A stretch of DNA of 29,886 nucleotides from JBGSBR01 sp041730495. Lineage in GTDB: Bacteria > Patescibacteriota > Microgenomatia > UBA1406 > GWC2-37-13. Under the pieces are notes generated by a model, which ran no database searches, had not been told where the DNA came from, and saw nothing but the letters and a program-made list of their open reading frames with translations. The stretch spans positions 1 through 29,886 of the forward strand of contig JBGSBR010000014.1 of the NCBI GenBank assembly GCA_041730495.1, read 5' to 3'. A program made the position numbers and the translations under genes. The first letter of the stretch is position 1. The number at the start of each line of letters is the position of its first letter. Of this stretch, positions 6,606 to 15,304 are shown piece by piece.

Positions 6606-7334
6606 ATGATCAATAAGTATATTGTGTTACTACTGCTATCTGTTTTGATTTCACCTGCTGCATTGTCTGCACAGACTGCTACACCCACAGCCGCTCAAAC
6701 GGGGATTAGTTTTGAAGAACAACAAAAACTAGAAAGTACCACGAAACCCAATACATTACCTGTCCGCACGCGTGAAGCATTACAAGCAGAAAAAATGCGG
6801 ATGCAAGAACAAAGTATGGAGCGCAAAGAACAAATGTCTATCAAGCGTGAAGAGTTTACAGAAAAAATGACTGAGATCAAAGATACGCGTAAACAAGCAG
6901 TGTTGGAAAATCTTGATGAGCGAGTAGTCATCATCAACAAAGCAATTACCGATCGAATGCTCAAAAACTTAGATAAGATGGAAGAGATACTTGCTAGACT
7001 TCAGGTCAAAGTCGACGCAGCAGAAACTGATACAACAGTAGCTCAAACCTCCATCGATGAAGCAGAGATTGCAATCGATGCTGCACGAGCAAGTGTCGAA
7101 GATCAACAAGCCAAAGAGTATGTGATTGAGATCTCCAATGAAACAGCGGTAAAAACAGATGCCAAGACATTTATCCAAGAACTAAAAACAGATTTAAAAA
7201 CAGTGCATGAAGTTGTGAAAGGTGCACGTCAAGCAGTTGTGTTGGTCGCTCGTGAAGTCGCTAAATTACAACCAATAAATAAAGAACCATCGATTACCGC
7301 TTCACCAACTGACGCAGTTGATGCAGCTCTATAA
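6606..7334 (+). CDS. Secreted coiled-coil protein, unknown function
   Basis: A 242-residue protein. Residues 1-22 form a signal peptide (hydrophobic LLLLSVLI followed by LSA-Q at the likely cleavage site). From about 30 to 215 the sequence is rich in Glu, Lys, Gln and Ala with heptad-like spacing, which suggests long helices or coiled coil. The C-terminal 25 residues are Thr/Ser/Pro/Ala-rich. There are no cysteines and no recognisable domain. Upstream is a good promoter with the ATG at or next to the transcription start. It is followed 15 bases later by another membrane protein gene, so the two are probably co-transcribed. The protein is likely extracytoplasmic and structural; nothing more can be inferred. 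Confidence 0.7.
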   Translation: MINKYIVLLLLSVLISPAALSAQTATPTAAQTGISFEEQQKLESTTKPNTLPVRTREALQAEKMRMQEQSMERKEQMSIKREEFTEKMTEIKDTRKQAVLENLDERVVIINKAITDRMLKNLDKMEEILARLQVKVDAAETDTTVAQTSIDEAEIAIDAARASVEDQQAKEYVIEISNETAVKTDAKTFIQELKTDLKTVHEVVKGARQAVVLVAREVAKLQPINKEPSITASPTDAVDAAL

Positions 7335-7349
7335 TTTAAAAAATCAAAT

Positions 7350-7982
7350 ATGGATCCTACAAAAGATAATACATTGCCGCAACCAGCTGACGCACCTAAT
7401 ACTGAAGTCAAGCCAGTAACTCCAGTGGTGATACCACCTCAAGAACCAATAATGCCACCGGCAGCACCCGTAGCTGAACCAGTGGCACCAGTAAACCCGC
7501 CTATCGAGTCTCCTAAGCCAGCATTTAATCCTGAGCCTATGGCTAAGCCAGTCACAGAATCAGCGAGGACAGAGTATACGACATCTCCGACACCAGTAAT
7601 CACACCTATGCCAGTAAGTCCAATGAGAGAGACACTGGATGTTAGTAGTCCTGGACCTGCGCCTATGAATCCCGCCGTTGAAGCAGTACCTACGACCGGA
7701 TATCAAGAAAGTAAATCACCTATTGTCAAGATATTAGTAGGATTTGTAGTCTTACTTGCACTTGGATTAGGTGGCTATTATGCATATAGTCTTTCACAGT
7801 ATGGTAGTACTCAAGAGGTAGTAAATCCAGTGCCGACGATCGATACAGCACCTTCCCCAGTGCCTCCTACACCGACCGTAACGCCATCTAGTGAAGAAGA
7901 GGGTGAGTTACAGCAACTTACACCAGAGCTTGACGAAACAACAGATTTTGAAGAGTTAGATCAAGAGATAGAACAACTTTAA
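7350..7982 (+). CDS. Proline-rich single-pass membrane protein
   Basis: A 210-residue protein in three parts. Residues 1-115 are a Pro/Ala/Val-rich disordered arm with many PVxP steps. One transmembrane helix lies around 124-148 (ILVGFVVLLALGLGGYYAY). A Pro/Thr segment and a strongly acidic tail (EEEGELQQL to EELDQEIEQL) follow. The N-terminal arm has no positive cluster or signal peptide, so it is most simply cytoplasmic, with the acidic tail outside. It starts at ATG 7350, 15 bases after the preceding gene. A TATAAT overlaps that gene's stop at 7330-7335 and could be an internal promoter. No family recognised. Confidence 0.7.
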   Translation: MDPTKDNTLPQPADAPNTEVKPVTPVVIPPQEPIMPPAAPVAEPVAPVNPPIESPKPAFNPEPMAKPVTESARTEYTTSPTPVITPMPVSPMRETLDVSSPGPAPMNPAVEAVPTTGYQESKSPIVKILVGFVVLLALGLGGYYAYSLSQYGSTQEVVNPVPTIDTAPSPVPPTPTVTPSSEEEGELQQLTPELDETTDFEELDQEIEQL

Positions 7983-7985
7983 AGA

Positions 7986-8054
7986 CTATTGTTATATTGC
8001 TAAATGGCTAAATTGTTATACTCTACAATTTAACAATAAAACAGTTTAGCAATT
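7986..8054. repeat. AT-rich palindromic repeat between convergent genes
   Basis: Nested stems are ATTGCTAAA (7996-8004) with TTTAGCAAT (8045-8053), and TAAATTGT (8009-8016) with ACAATTTA (8025-8032). Bases 8025-8053 match 15173-15201 at 28 of 29 positions. It lies between the convergent genes ending at 7982 and 8053 and touches the stop codon of the latter, so it probably ends both transcripts. Confidence 0.65.
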
Positions 8055-8643
8055 AGATTCCCGGGGTAGTGGTAGGAGCTTGAGTCGGAGCAGCAGTTGG
8101 AGTAGGTATATCTTCTTCATTTTCATAAACAAAAGATCTACGTAATGTTTTTTCTTTCCCACTCACTATACTTTTCACTCGTAACTCAAAGGTTTTGTTG
8201 CCAGAGGATAAGTTGTAGATCAAGATATCATTGTCACTATAATCACTCCAACTACTATTATTGATGCGATAAGACCAGACCACACTACAATAGTCGCCTT
8301 GATCATAATCAATATCAATTTCGAGGGGATTATTATCGATTGTGGCATCTTCTTCAGGACTGACGATCTCAACAGGACCGATTTCTGCAATACACTCAGG
8401 TGAAGCAGTTGGTGCTGGATCATTATTATCATCGTCATCGTTATTGCCAGAGTTGACCACAACTACAGTTGGGGTAGTACTATTTTTATCTTGGGGAGTT
8501 TTTTTCTCTTGGATACTGAGATAGTTGATATAAAACACAGTAAGAAGTACCGGGATACTGAGTAGTGCGGTCACAAACTCGAAGTACCGTTTTTTATCTG
8601 GTAAATTACTGATCCATGTTCTTGCGTGTTTGAGTTTTTCCAT
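8053..8643 (-). CDS. Membrane-anchored extracellular protein with beta-sandwich-like domain
   Basis: A 196-residue protein with a short basic N-terminus (KKRY) and one transmembrane helix at about 20-42. A linker rich in Asn and Asp follows (GNNDDDDNNDPAPTASPE). Residues 85-170 contain repeated short strands (VVWSYRINNSSWSDYSDNDI, then TFELRVKSI) typical of an Ig/fibronectin-like fold, with two cysteines (C84 and about C118) that could pair outside the cell. The tail is PTPTAAPTQAPTTTPGI, the Thr/Pro style shared by several surface proteins in this window. A minus-strand TATAAT at 8670-8675 gives a leader of about 20 bases. No specific function assigned. Confidence 0.7.
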   Translation of the reverse strand: MEKLKHARTWISNLPDKKRYFEFVTALLSIPVLLTVFYINYLSIQEKKTPQDKNSTTPTVVVVNSGNNDDDDNNDPAPTASPECIAEIGPVEIVSPEEDATIDNNPLEIDIDYDQGDYCSVVWSYRINNSSWSDYSDNDILIYNLSSGNKTFELRVKSIVSGKEKTLRRSFVYENEEDIPTPTAAPTQAPTTTPGI

Positions 8644-8738
8644 AGGGCTAAATCAATTGCAGAGCCTCTATTATACCTTTTTATAGGACAGAAGGCAAAT
8701 TTGGAGCATTTTTTTGAGAGAATTTATTTTGCTCCTGA

Positions 8739-9353
8739 CTATAGAGATGTTGAGGGATTTTCTGGAGTTATAGACTGAAGAATTGTAATCACAGGTTTAT
8801 ATACTGATTGACCATTTTGTATTTCAGCTACAAATCGACGTTGTAGGGTCAAGAGTGCTATTAGGTTATTTTGGTGGATTTTTTGTACAGTAATCTCTTC
8901 GATAACACTATTTTGAGCGGTAATACCTGCACGAGGGGTGTATTGTAATGTAAATGTGTCTCCAACATAATTGGATCTAAGAACATCTGTTTGTATTTCA
9001 AACTTAGCTGGTATGTCATTGGTCGTGATGTGAAAAAGTTCCTTTATACGAGTAGTATCACCATGATTTGATAAGGCAAAAATATGTGAAAAAATCGTAC
9101 TATCTGGTAAATTACCGGGATGATTAATAGTAGGCAGATATAGATTAGCAAAGTAATATAGTTCATTGGATAGCCCTAATAGTTCATTAAAATAATCTGT
9201 AATTGCGTCTGAAGAAAGTGCATTTTGATTATGAAGCTCTTGATAAGAGTTTAACACTTGAGTTACTTTATCCGCGACAGCAGGAGCAGTAGGTGTTACA
9301 TGTTGTTCAGGATATCGTCTTCGGTAGGCTTCCGCTGTAGCTACGAATGTCAT
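8739..9353 (-). CDS. Unidentified 204-aa protein in the RND efflux operon
   Basis: A 204-residue protein with no signal peptide and no transmembrane helix. The first half looks helical (VADKVTQVLNSYQELHNQ; ITDYFNELLGLSNELYYFAN). The second half alternates strand-like segments (FEIQTDVLRSNYVGDTFTLQYTPR; SVIEEITVQKIHQ). Its ATG lies two bases after the stop of the RND transporter gene, so it is co-transcribed and probably translationally coupled. That position suggests an accessory of the efflux system or a passenger gene. There is no similarity I recognise to outer-membrane factors or to known RND accessory subunits. Confidence 0.65.
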   Translation of the reverse strand: MTFVATAEAYRRRYPEQHVTPTAPAVADKVTQVLNSYQELHNQNALSSDAITDYFNELLGLSNELYYFANLYLPTINHPGNLPDSTIFSHIFALSNHGDTTRIKELFHITTNDIPAKFEIQTDVLRSNYVGDTFTLQYTPRAGITAQNSVIEEITVQKIHQNNLIALLTLQRRFVAEIQNGQSVYKPVITILQSITPENPSTSL

Positions 9354-9355
9354 AG

Positions 9356-12300
9356 TTATTTATTCTTTTTCTTTGTCTCTGGTTCTTTATACCATTCGTA
9401 GTATACGATCGGTATGAAGAATAGTTTGATCAAGCCTGAGAACATCAGACCAGCGATTATGGCTCCACCAAGACCTCTCCATAGAGGATCAGAGATTGTG
9501 ATAGGTAAGAGTCCAAAGATTGTAGCGAGTGATGTGAGGATAACAGGCTCTAGACGGCTTCCGGCTGCATCGATGATTGACTCTCTGAGCTTCATACCAT
9601 CTCGTAAGTTATCATTGATTTTCTCGACGACAACGATAGCATTGGTTACTACGATGCCGAAAAGTGCCAAGACACCGATGAGGGCTGGGAATGATAGAGG
9701 GGTGCCGGTCAAACCGAAGACATAGAACACACCAGAGACCGCAAGTGGGATCGTGAGCATGACCATAAGTGCTTGACGGAAAGACCCGAACTCAATTACC
9801 ATGGTAATTGTGATCAGCAAGAATGACAGCGCCATAGCATTTATGATTGATTGCACTGATTTATCATTTTCTTCGTTTACACCACCTGTTTTCCAGCTAT
9901 AACCTTCAGGGAGATTTAGTTCTTCTTCTGCAAATTTCTCAAGCTCAGCATTGACTTCAGTGAGATTGTATCCAGGACGGCTCGTGGCTGTGACTGAGAT
10001 ACTGCGATCACCACCATCACGAGTGATGAGGGTTGGATTGTTTTCGAGTTTCAGCTCACCAAGTGAGAGCAGGGGAACACTTCCCGTTTGAGTCGGTACT
10101 GAGACCTCGCCGAGGGCTTCGACACTTGGTGTCTCGCCACTGAGACGGAGTACGACATCTGTTTCTTCGTCGAAACGGATCGTATCGAGGGTAAAACCAC
10201 TGGCAAATGTACGCAGCGTAAGCCCTAAACTATTGCGATCAATATTTTGAGCAGCGAGCTCAGCATCATTTGGTACAAAAGTGATCTTACCTGTACCTGG
10301 CTTGACAGACTTATTGGCATTGGTTGCGCCTTCTTGACTGTTCAAGTAAGTGACTAGTTTATCTGCATAAAGATTGAGTGTATTGAGATCATCACCGAGA
10401 AGCTGGATCTGGATATCAGCACCAGCTGGAGGTCCACCTGAGAGCTCACTTACGGTGACAGTACCACGACGATAATCCTTAAATTGTGCTCGTAAGGCTT
10501 CTGCGATCTCGATTGAATCACGCTCACGCTCATCAAGATCTCCAAGATTGAGAGTCAATAAGAATGAGTTTGGTTCATTGCTACGTTCCATGGATGCATC
10601 AAAATTCGTTCCAGGTTCGGCTACGACATACTGGACATCAGGTGTTTTACGGACTGTATCCAGCATAGCAAGAGCTTCTTGTGACGTTGTTTGGATATTC
10701 GTCCCTGTTGGGAGTGTGACACTGATGTAGATCAGTTCACCATCAGTTTTTGGGAAAAACTCATTTTTCACGAGACCAAAAGGCACAAGCATATAGGCGA
10801 CAACGGCAAAGACAATGAGGAAAATAAGGGTATTTTTTCGAGCTGTTGCAGAGTCGAGGATACTAGTGATCACTCTCATATATTTGATACTGAGTGCTTC
10901 AAGATCAATGATTCCGCTATCGACAATTTTTCGGAAACGTGCTGACGCATTACTTAGTCTTTTATCGTTTTTGATAGTTTGTTGGATTCTTTGTATATAC
11001 AGACTGCGATTCAGATAGAGGAGAGCTGCGATCAGTACACTGACAAGCATAAGCGGGATAAAGAATGCATTACGTGGCAGAAGTGCAATCATCACACCGA
11101 CTAAGATGACGATGAATAAGACATTGAAAAATACACGTACACGACGAGGCATGACGAGTTTCAAAACCACAATCATCAATGGGATAGTGATGAAAACAGC
11201 GATTGAGGTCGAAGACAACATGGTAGCTGTCACAATAATCGGGATTGGTTTGATGAACTCACCGATAATACCAGTAGCGAGAAGCAGTGGTAAGAATGAC
11301 CAGATCGTAGTGATCGTGGTAGACCACAGAGGGACAATAAAGTCTCTCCAGACAAGCGCACCTGTCTCAAGCGGGGTAAATTTGCCACTTTCATGGTAAC
11401 GAGTCATGGCAGTCACGGCGACGATAGTGTCGTCGATTAGCAGACCCAGTGCGATGAGAAAAGCAAACATGGTCAAGAAATTCAGACTTTGACCCATCAT
11501 ATTAGCGACAGCGACAGCCGATAAGAACGTAAGTGGTACAGTGAGTGAGGCTATGATTGCTTGTTTGAGACCGAGGAACACGAGTAAGATCGTGAAGATG
11601 AGTACAATAGTGACACCAAACTCATGAATCAGATCTTCAAACTGTGTCTCAATCTCTTGAGCACTATTTGAAACAGTGATGATCTGGAACCGATCACCAA
11701 AAGGTTTCAATGTTTCTTCGACTACTGTTTGTGCTTGTTCTTCAGCTTCACTGATATTTGAACCAGTGGTTTTATAGACAAAGAATTGCACAGTTGATTT
11801 GGCTTGAGTATCTGCATCTGCGAGATATGTACGAGCTTGATCAAAGGTTGTCGTTTCTGTGATGGTTGAGATGTCACCAAGTGAGATGACTTGGCCATCT
11901 GTATTTATTTTCAGATCACGGATATCTTGAATGCTATCGATACTCGCATCGATTGCGAGCGAAAAGTTTGAGCCATTTGAACGGATATTACCGGCTGGAA
12001 ATGAACCCGCTGCAGCAGATACTGCTTGTGAAAGCTGTAGGGGAGACAGACCGTATTCAGCTACTTTGGTGGGATTGAGCTCGACTTCGACTACACGTTG
12101 ATCTTTACCTGCTATCACGACACGATCGATCTTAGATTCATTGGTTAAATTATCCTCAAGAGTATTCGCGAGTCGATTGAGTGAAGCTTCATCAGGTCCA
12201 GTGAGTGCGAAATTCCAGACTGGTTGGTTTTCGAAATCAATTGCGCTCACATTGGGATCGATGGCATCTTCTGGGAGATCATTTACGGTATCGACTGCTT

Positions 12301-12682
12301 GTTGGACATCAGATCGAGCATCTTTGGGATCGACACTTGAGAGAAACTGCATCACGATCACAGAGACATTATCACGGCTAGAAGAGGTGATAGTATCCAG
12401 ATTTTCTACTGATTTAAGCTGATCTTCAAGTGGGATCGTGACTAAGCTTTCGACATCCTCTGGATTTGCGCCAGGTAGTACTGTGCTGACGATCACGATT
12501 GGGATCTTCACTTCAGGATTCAACCGACGAGGGATAGCGTAATAGTTGATGATACCGACTGCGATGATACTAATGATTAGTAAGATGACGAGGCGGAAGT
12601 TACCGAGATACTTGTAAAACCAAGTATTTCTCAGCTTCTCATCGAAGTTGATACGGGAGAGGTATGATGCGTGATCAGCCAT
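9356..12682 (-). CDS. RND-family efflux transporter permease
   Basis: A 1108-residue proton-driven inner-membrane pump of the resistance-nodulation-division superfamily. The usual plan is visible: a TM helix near 30-50; a large extracytoplasmic porter domain to about 350; a bundle of TM helices; a second TM and porter repeat from about 620; and final helices with GIVVTNAIVVVEKIND. GLLIDDTIVAVT carries the Asp pair (D417, D418) of the proton relay in TM4. Length fits HAE1/AcrB relatives, with a longer central membrane segment (about 480-570). Its start overlaps the last base of the upstream membrane-fusion gene (TAATG). No outer-membrane factor gene is present. The substrate is not predictable. 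Confidence 0.92.
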   Translation of the reverse strand: MADHASYLSRINFDEKLRNTWFYKYLGNFRLVILLIISIIAVGIINYYAIPRRLNPEVKIPIVIVSTVLPGANPEDVESLVTIPLEDQLKSVENLDTITSSSRDNVSVIVMQFLSSVDPKDARSDVQQAVDTVNDLPEDAIDPNVSAIDFENQPVWNFALTGPDEASLNRLANTLEDNLTNESKIDRVVIAGKDQRVVEVELNPTKVAEYGLSPLQLSQAVSAAAGSFPAGNIRSNGSNFSLAIDASIDSIQDIRDLKINTDGQVISLGDISTITETTTFDQARTYLADADTQAKSTVQFFVYKTTGSNISEAEEQAQTVVEETLKPFGDRFQIITVSNSAQEIETQFEDLIHEFGVTIVLIFTILLVFLGLKQAIIASLTVPLTFLSAVAVANMMGQSLNFLTMFAFLIALGLLIDDTIVAVTAMTRYHESGKFTPLETGALVWRDFIVPLWSTTITTIWSFLPLLLATGIIGEFIKPIPIIVTATMLSSTSIAVFITIPLMIVVLKLVMPRRVRVFFNVLFIVILVGVMIALLPRNAFFIPLMLVSVLIAALLYLNRSLYIQRIQQTIKNDKRLSNASARFRKIVDSGIIDLEALSIKYMRVITSILDSATARKNTLIFLIVFAVVAYMLVPFGLVKNEFFPKTDGELIYISVTLPTGTNIQTTSQEALAMLDTVRKTPDVQYVVAEPGTNFDASMERSNEPNSFLLTLNLGDLDERERDSIEIAEALRAQFKDYRRGTVTVSELSGGPPAGADIQIQLLGDDLNTLNLYADKLVTYLNSQEGATNANKSVKPGTGKITFVPNDAELAAQNIDRNSLGLTLRTFASGFTLDTIRFDEETDVVLRLSGETPSVEALGEVSVPTQTGSVPLLSLGELKLENNPTLITRDGGDRSISVTATSRPGYNLTEVNAELEKFAEEELNLPEGYSWKTGGVNEENDKSVQSIINAMALSFLLITITMVIEFGSFRQALMVMLTIPLAVSGVFYVFGLTGTPLSFPALIGVLALFGIVVTNAIVVVEKINDNLRDGMKLRESIIDAAGSRLEPVILTSLATIFGLLPITISDPLWRGLGGAIIAGLMFSGLIKLFFIPIVYYEWYKEPETKKKNK

Positions 12683-14148
12683 TATTTGGTTGCAACAGTT
12701 ATAACCTCTCCATCTGTGACTGTACGGTCAGTGATGACTGCATCTCCTGATGTAAGCCCTTCTTCAATCTGAGCATAGCCTCCGAGGATTGGACCCAAGG
12801 TGACGCGTTTACTGACGGCTTTACCGTCTTTGGCGACGAAAACATAGGCATGATCTTGTGACTGATAGATTGTATCGAGTGGCAAGTAAGGGAAAGCTGA
12901 ACCAGTATCAACAGTACCCACTGGGATACTGACACTGATATAACCTTTGTTCGTCAAAGATTGATGATACATATCTGGGATCGGGAAGTACACAGCATAG
13001 AGTGATCCTTGAACTGCGTCTTGGGTGACATAGGTTGGGAACGCTTCGTACGTCACATTATCGATACTGAGTTTACTTGTTTCGAAGTAACTTACTTTAC
13101 GTGCAATATCACGAGGCACATAGGCGATTGCGATGATTGGATCTTCTTCAATAGTCTGACTCAGTACTGCAAGTGGAGTACCTGGTTGGACAGCTTGACC
13201 TGGATAGACGAGTACTCTTTGTACTGTTGCATTGAAAGGAGCTGCAGGATACATGGCAGCTTCTTGGATCTGAGCAAGCTGGACTTGAAGTCGAGTGACA
13301 TCACGATTGAGATCAATTGCTTTTTCTTGAATATCAAGTTGTTTAATTGCAATATCACGTTGAATATCACTGAGTTGAGCAGGTGGTTTATCACCAGCAC
13401 CTGAGAACTCTGCGTTTCGCAGACCTGAGCGAAGTTGATTATTCGCACCGAGGAACTGAGCTTTGAGTTGTTTCTGACCGAGGATCGCAGCATCATTTGT
13501 ACCACCCGTATTACTTGCTTCAAGTTCAGCGATGTTGGCATCGATTGAGCTGAGGATACTGTCATTGAGACTCACGAGTCCACGAGTTTCATCAAGTGAT
13601 TTATTTGAGATATCTCTGAGTTGATCACTATTATCATCAGATTTAGTAGCAATCTCTTTTTGTTTTTTGATGAGATCTTTTTGCGTGTCATAGGTTTCGT
13701 TTACGTTTTGAAGCTGACGAGCAGCGAGTGAACGTTGGACTGAGGCAGCATTGCCACCTTGATAGTTACTAGAGGTGGTGAGTATTGTTTGTCCTTGAGT
13801 GACTACAGTACCTGCTTCGACAAATACTTGTTGGACGACACCAGGGGCGAGTGCATTGATAGTTACCACACCAGATTTCTCAATCTGAGCTTGGACTTGC
13901 ACACGAGGTGAGGTGCCGATTTGATAGACAGATACTTCTTTTGCTTCGGCTTTTGTTTCTTCAGCTGCTGGAGCTGGACGATTGAGCAGATTACTGATCA
14001 CAATAAGTAACACTAAAATCCCTAAAAGACTAAATAAAGCAGTAAAAGGGCGTGCTGTAACAAAACGTGATGTGCGGGTTTGTGCTGGTTTTAGCTTGTT
14101 GGAAAGGTTTTTTCTAAAAGCATTAAAACGGGTTGTTATAGTATTCAT
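12682..14148 (-). CDS. Efflux membrane-fusion protein (HlyD/AcrA family)
   Basis: A 488-residue periplasmic-adaptor type protein. It has one TM helix at about 36-54 (ALFSLLGILVLLIVISNLL), then a lipoyl/biotinyl-type half motif (GVVTINALAPGVVQQVFVEAGTVVTQGQTIL). A long helical hairpin of alternating Gln/Asn/Leu residues runs from about 135 to 290. The second lipoyl half follows (AAPFNATVQRVLVYPGQAVQPGTPLAVLSQ), and then beta-barrel and membrane-proximal domains. This pairs with the RND permease encoded by the overlapping downstream gene. The ATG at 14148 follows an extended -10 box by eleven bases. If the host has a single membrane, the adaptor may reach across the wall or S-layer instead of docking to an outer-membrane channel. 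Confidence 0.9.
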   Translation of the reverse strand: MNTITTRFNAFRKNLSNKLKPAQTRTSRFVTARPFTALFSLLGILVLLIVISNLLNRPAPAAEETKAEAKEVSVYQIGTSPRVQVQAQIEKSGVVTINALAPGVVQQVFVEAGTVVTQGQTILTTSSNYQGGNAASVQRSLAARQLQNVNETYDTQKDLIKKQKEIATKSDDNSDQLRDISNKSLDETRGLVSLNDSILSSIDANIAELEASNTGGTNDAAILGQKQLKAQFLGANNQLRSGLRNAEFSGAGDKPPAQLSDIQRDIAIKQLDIQEKAIDLNRDVTRLQVQLAQIQEAAMYPAAPFNATVQRVLVYPGQAVQPGTPLAVLSQTIEEDPIIAIAYVPRDIARKVSYFETSKLSIDNVTYEAFPTYVTQDAVQGSLYAVYFPIPDMYHQSLTNKGYISVSIPVGTVDTGSAFPYLPLDTIYQSQDHAYVFVAKDGKAVSKRVTLGPILGGYAQIEEGLTSGDAVITDRTVTDGEVITVATK

Positions 14149-14159
14149 ATAAGCGTTTA

Positions 14160-14165
14160 ATTATA
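14160..14165 (-). promoter_or_regulatory. Extended -10 box of the RND operon
   Basis: TGATATAAT on the minus strand (TG, one base, TATAAT), eleven bases before the ATG at 14148. No -35 box or Shine-Dalgarno is visible. The remaining intergenic bases towards GreA show nothing else I can support. Confidence 0.55.
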
Positions 14166-14250
14166 TCACATACTATAAGACTTTTCTACTATGGTTGTAG
14201 GTTATATGTAGTAAGTTGGATGTAGCTGTTGTGACAATTTTTATGACAGA

Positions 14251-14706
14251 TTATGCGACAGAAGCGATATAGTACTCTTTCAAGCCTGCAGGAGTATGTA
14301 CTTGCACTGTTTCACCAGTTTTATGCCCCAATAGGGTCTTACCAAGAGGGGAGAAGTGACTCAGTTTGCCGGCTGCCAGATCGACTTCATACCCACCTAC
14401 GATAGTGACATTGAGCTCAAGTGCCCCTTGAGTAAGCTTTACACTGCTACCCAGGCCGATGACACCTGAGGTGGGTTTAGCGACTATTTGTGCAGCATCG
14501 AGAGCTCTTTTGAGCTCACGCAAGCGGCGATCTAGGCCACTCAGCTTCCAACGAGCAGCTTTATAGGCACCGTTTTCACTGCGATCACCCAGATCTCGAG
14601 CTCGGGTGAGCTCAGCTACGACTGCAGGGCGACCCGCATTGAGCTCATCATACTCAGCTTTGAGCTTGGTATGACCTTCGGGAGTGAATGTGACTACTTT
14701 GCGCAT
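14251..14706 (-). CDS. greA: Transcription elongation factor GreA
   Basis: A 151-residue factor that rescues backtracked RNA polymerase by stimulating transcript cleavage. The N-terminal coiled coil (about 10-75) carries the tip motif ARDLGDRSENGAYKAARWK, in which the acidic residues of GDRSEN are the Mg2+-coordinating catalytic pair of the GreA/GreB family. The C-terminal FKBP-like domain (about 82-151) contains GLGSSVKL, HFSPLGKTLLGHKTGETV and a final YYIASV strand. Length is slightly below the usual 157-158 residues. It is divergent from the gene at 14781 across an AT-rich repeat. Confidence 0.93.
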   Translation of the reverse strand: MRKVVTFTPEGHTKLKAEYDELNAGRPAVVAELTRARDLGDRSENGAYKAARWKLSGLDRRLRELKRALDAAQIVAKPTSGVIGLGSSVKLTQGALELNVTIVGGYEVDLAAGKLSHFSPLGKTLLGHKTGETVQVHTPAGLKEYYIASVA

Positions 14707-14710
14707 AGTA

Positions 14711-14750
14711 TTAAATTGTTATATTGAAAAATTGCTAAATTGACAATAAC
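14711..14750. repeat. AT-rich interspersed repeat, partial copy
   Basis: TTAAATTGTTAT (14711-14722) recurs at 15149-15160, and ATTGTTATATTG (14715-14726) recurs at 7988-7999. GCTAAATTG is also shared with the copy at 7986-8054. It lies between divergent genes, so here it cannot serve as a terminator for its flanking genes and may instead hold their promoters. Confidence 0.5.
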
Positions 14751-14780
14751 CCTGACATGGATGCCTGTTATATTAGCAGG

Positions 14781-15152
14781 ATGAACTACTTAGATTTGTC
14801 CTCTATTTCTGCATATAATCGGTCTTTTAAACTAGCTAATTATATATGGGATATAGCTATAAAATGGGACTATTTCTCTAAAAAAACCATCGGACTACAA
14901 CTTGTCAGATCAACTGATTCTATATCAGCAAATATAGCTGAAGGTTTTGGTAGGTATACAAAAAAAGACAAAATTAACTTCTATAGATACTCGTTTGGAT
15001 CTTTGAAAGAAACTCAAGATTGGATAGAGAAAGCCAAAGTAAGAAATTTAATCTCTGCAGAGGACTATTTGTATATAAATTCAGAGTTAAAAAACTTACC
15101 TCGAGAACTGTATCAACTTATCCACTTTACGAACGAAAAACTCCAAATTTAA
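14781..15152 (+). CDS. Four-helix-bundle protein, S23/23S rRNA intervening-sequence protein family
   Basis: A 123-residue helical protein. The pattern ISAYNRSFKLANYIWDI, then LQLVRSTDSISANIAEGFGR, then FYRYSFGSLKETQDWIEKA matches the four-helix-bundle family named after proteins encoded in 23S rRNA intervening sequences, which also includes Avd-type accessory proteins. Most stand-alone members have no assigned function. The frame is open from 14757, but the ATG at 14781 is chosen because an extended -10 (TG at 14766-14767, TATATT at 14769-14774) lies just upstream. The gene is bracketed by 12-bp copies of TTAAATTGTTAT, and its stop codon lies in the right-hand one. No reverse transcriptase or rRNA gene is nearby. 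Confidence 0.85.
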   Translation: MNYLDLSSISAYNRSFKLANYIWDIAIKWDYFSKKTIGLQLVRSTDSISANIAEGFGRYTKKDKINFYRYSFGSLKETQDWIEKAKVRNLISAEDYLYINSELKNLPRELYQLIHFTNEKLQI

Positions 15153-15203
15153 ATTGTTATGGATGAATAGCGACAATTTAACAATAAAACAGTTTAACAA
15201 TTG
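15150..15203 (+). repeat. AT-rich palindromic repeat after the four-helix-bundle gene
   Basis: TAAATTGT (15150-15157, including the stop codon TAA) pairs with ACAATTTA (15173-15180). Bases 15173-15201 match 8025-8053 at 28 of 29 positions. The pairing and the position at a gene end suggest a terminator. A looser relative lies at 15374-15398. Confidence 0.6.
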
Positions 15204-15229
15204 TATTTTGGGTATGTCAGGGATATGTA

Positions 15230-15257
15230 TTGAATATGCAAATGCCTGTGCTATACT
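15230..15257 (+). promoter_or_regulatory. Promoter with long leader upstream of nhaD
   Basis: TTGAAT (15230-15235) and TATACT (15252-15257) have a 16-base spacer. Transcription would start near 15264, giving a leader of about 330 nt before the nhaD start at 15597. The leader contains a mini-ORF (15265-15285), a 10-bp hairpin (15281-15304), a smaller hairpin near 15350-15374, and the large folded region at 15450-15592. Confidence 0.5.
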
Positions 15258-15264
15258 ATAGGGT

Positions 15265-15304
15265 ATGTATTATGTGCAAATATAAAGTAAAAGCTTACTT
15301 TATA
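15265..15304 (+). other. Six-codon mini-ORF overlapping a 10-bp hairpin
   Basis: ATG seven bases after the -10 box opens the short frame MYYVQI and stops at 15283-15285. TATAAAGTAA (15281-15290) pairs perfectly with TTACTTTATA (15295-15304) around an AAGC loop, so the stop codon lies in the stem. Such an arrangement could form a leader peptide with attenuator, but no T tract follows and the ORF may be chance. Confidence 0.3.
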
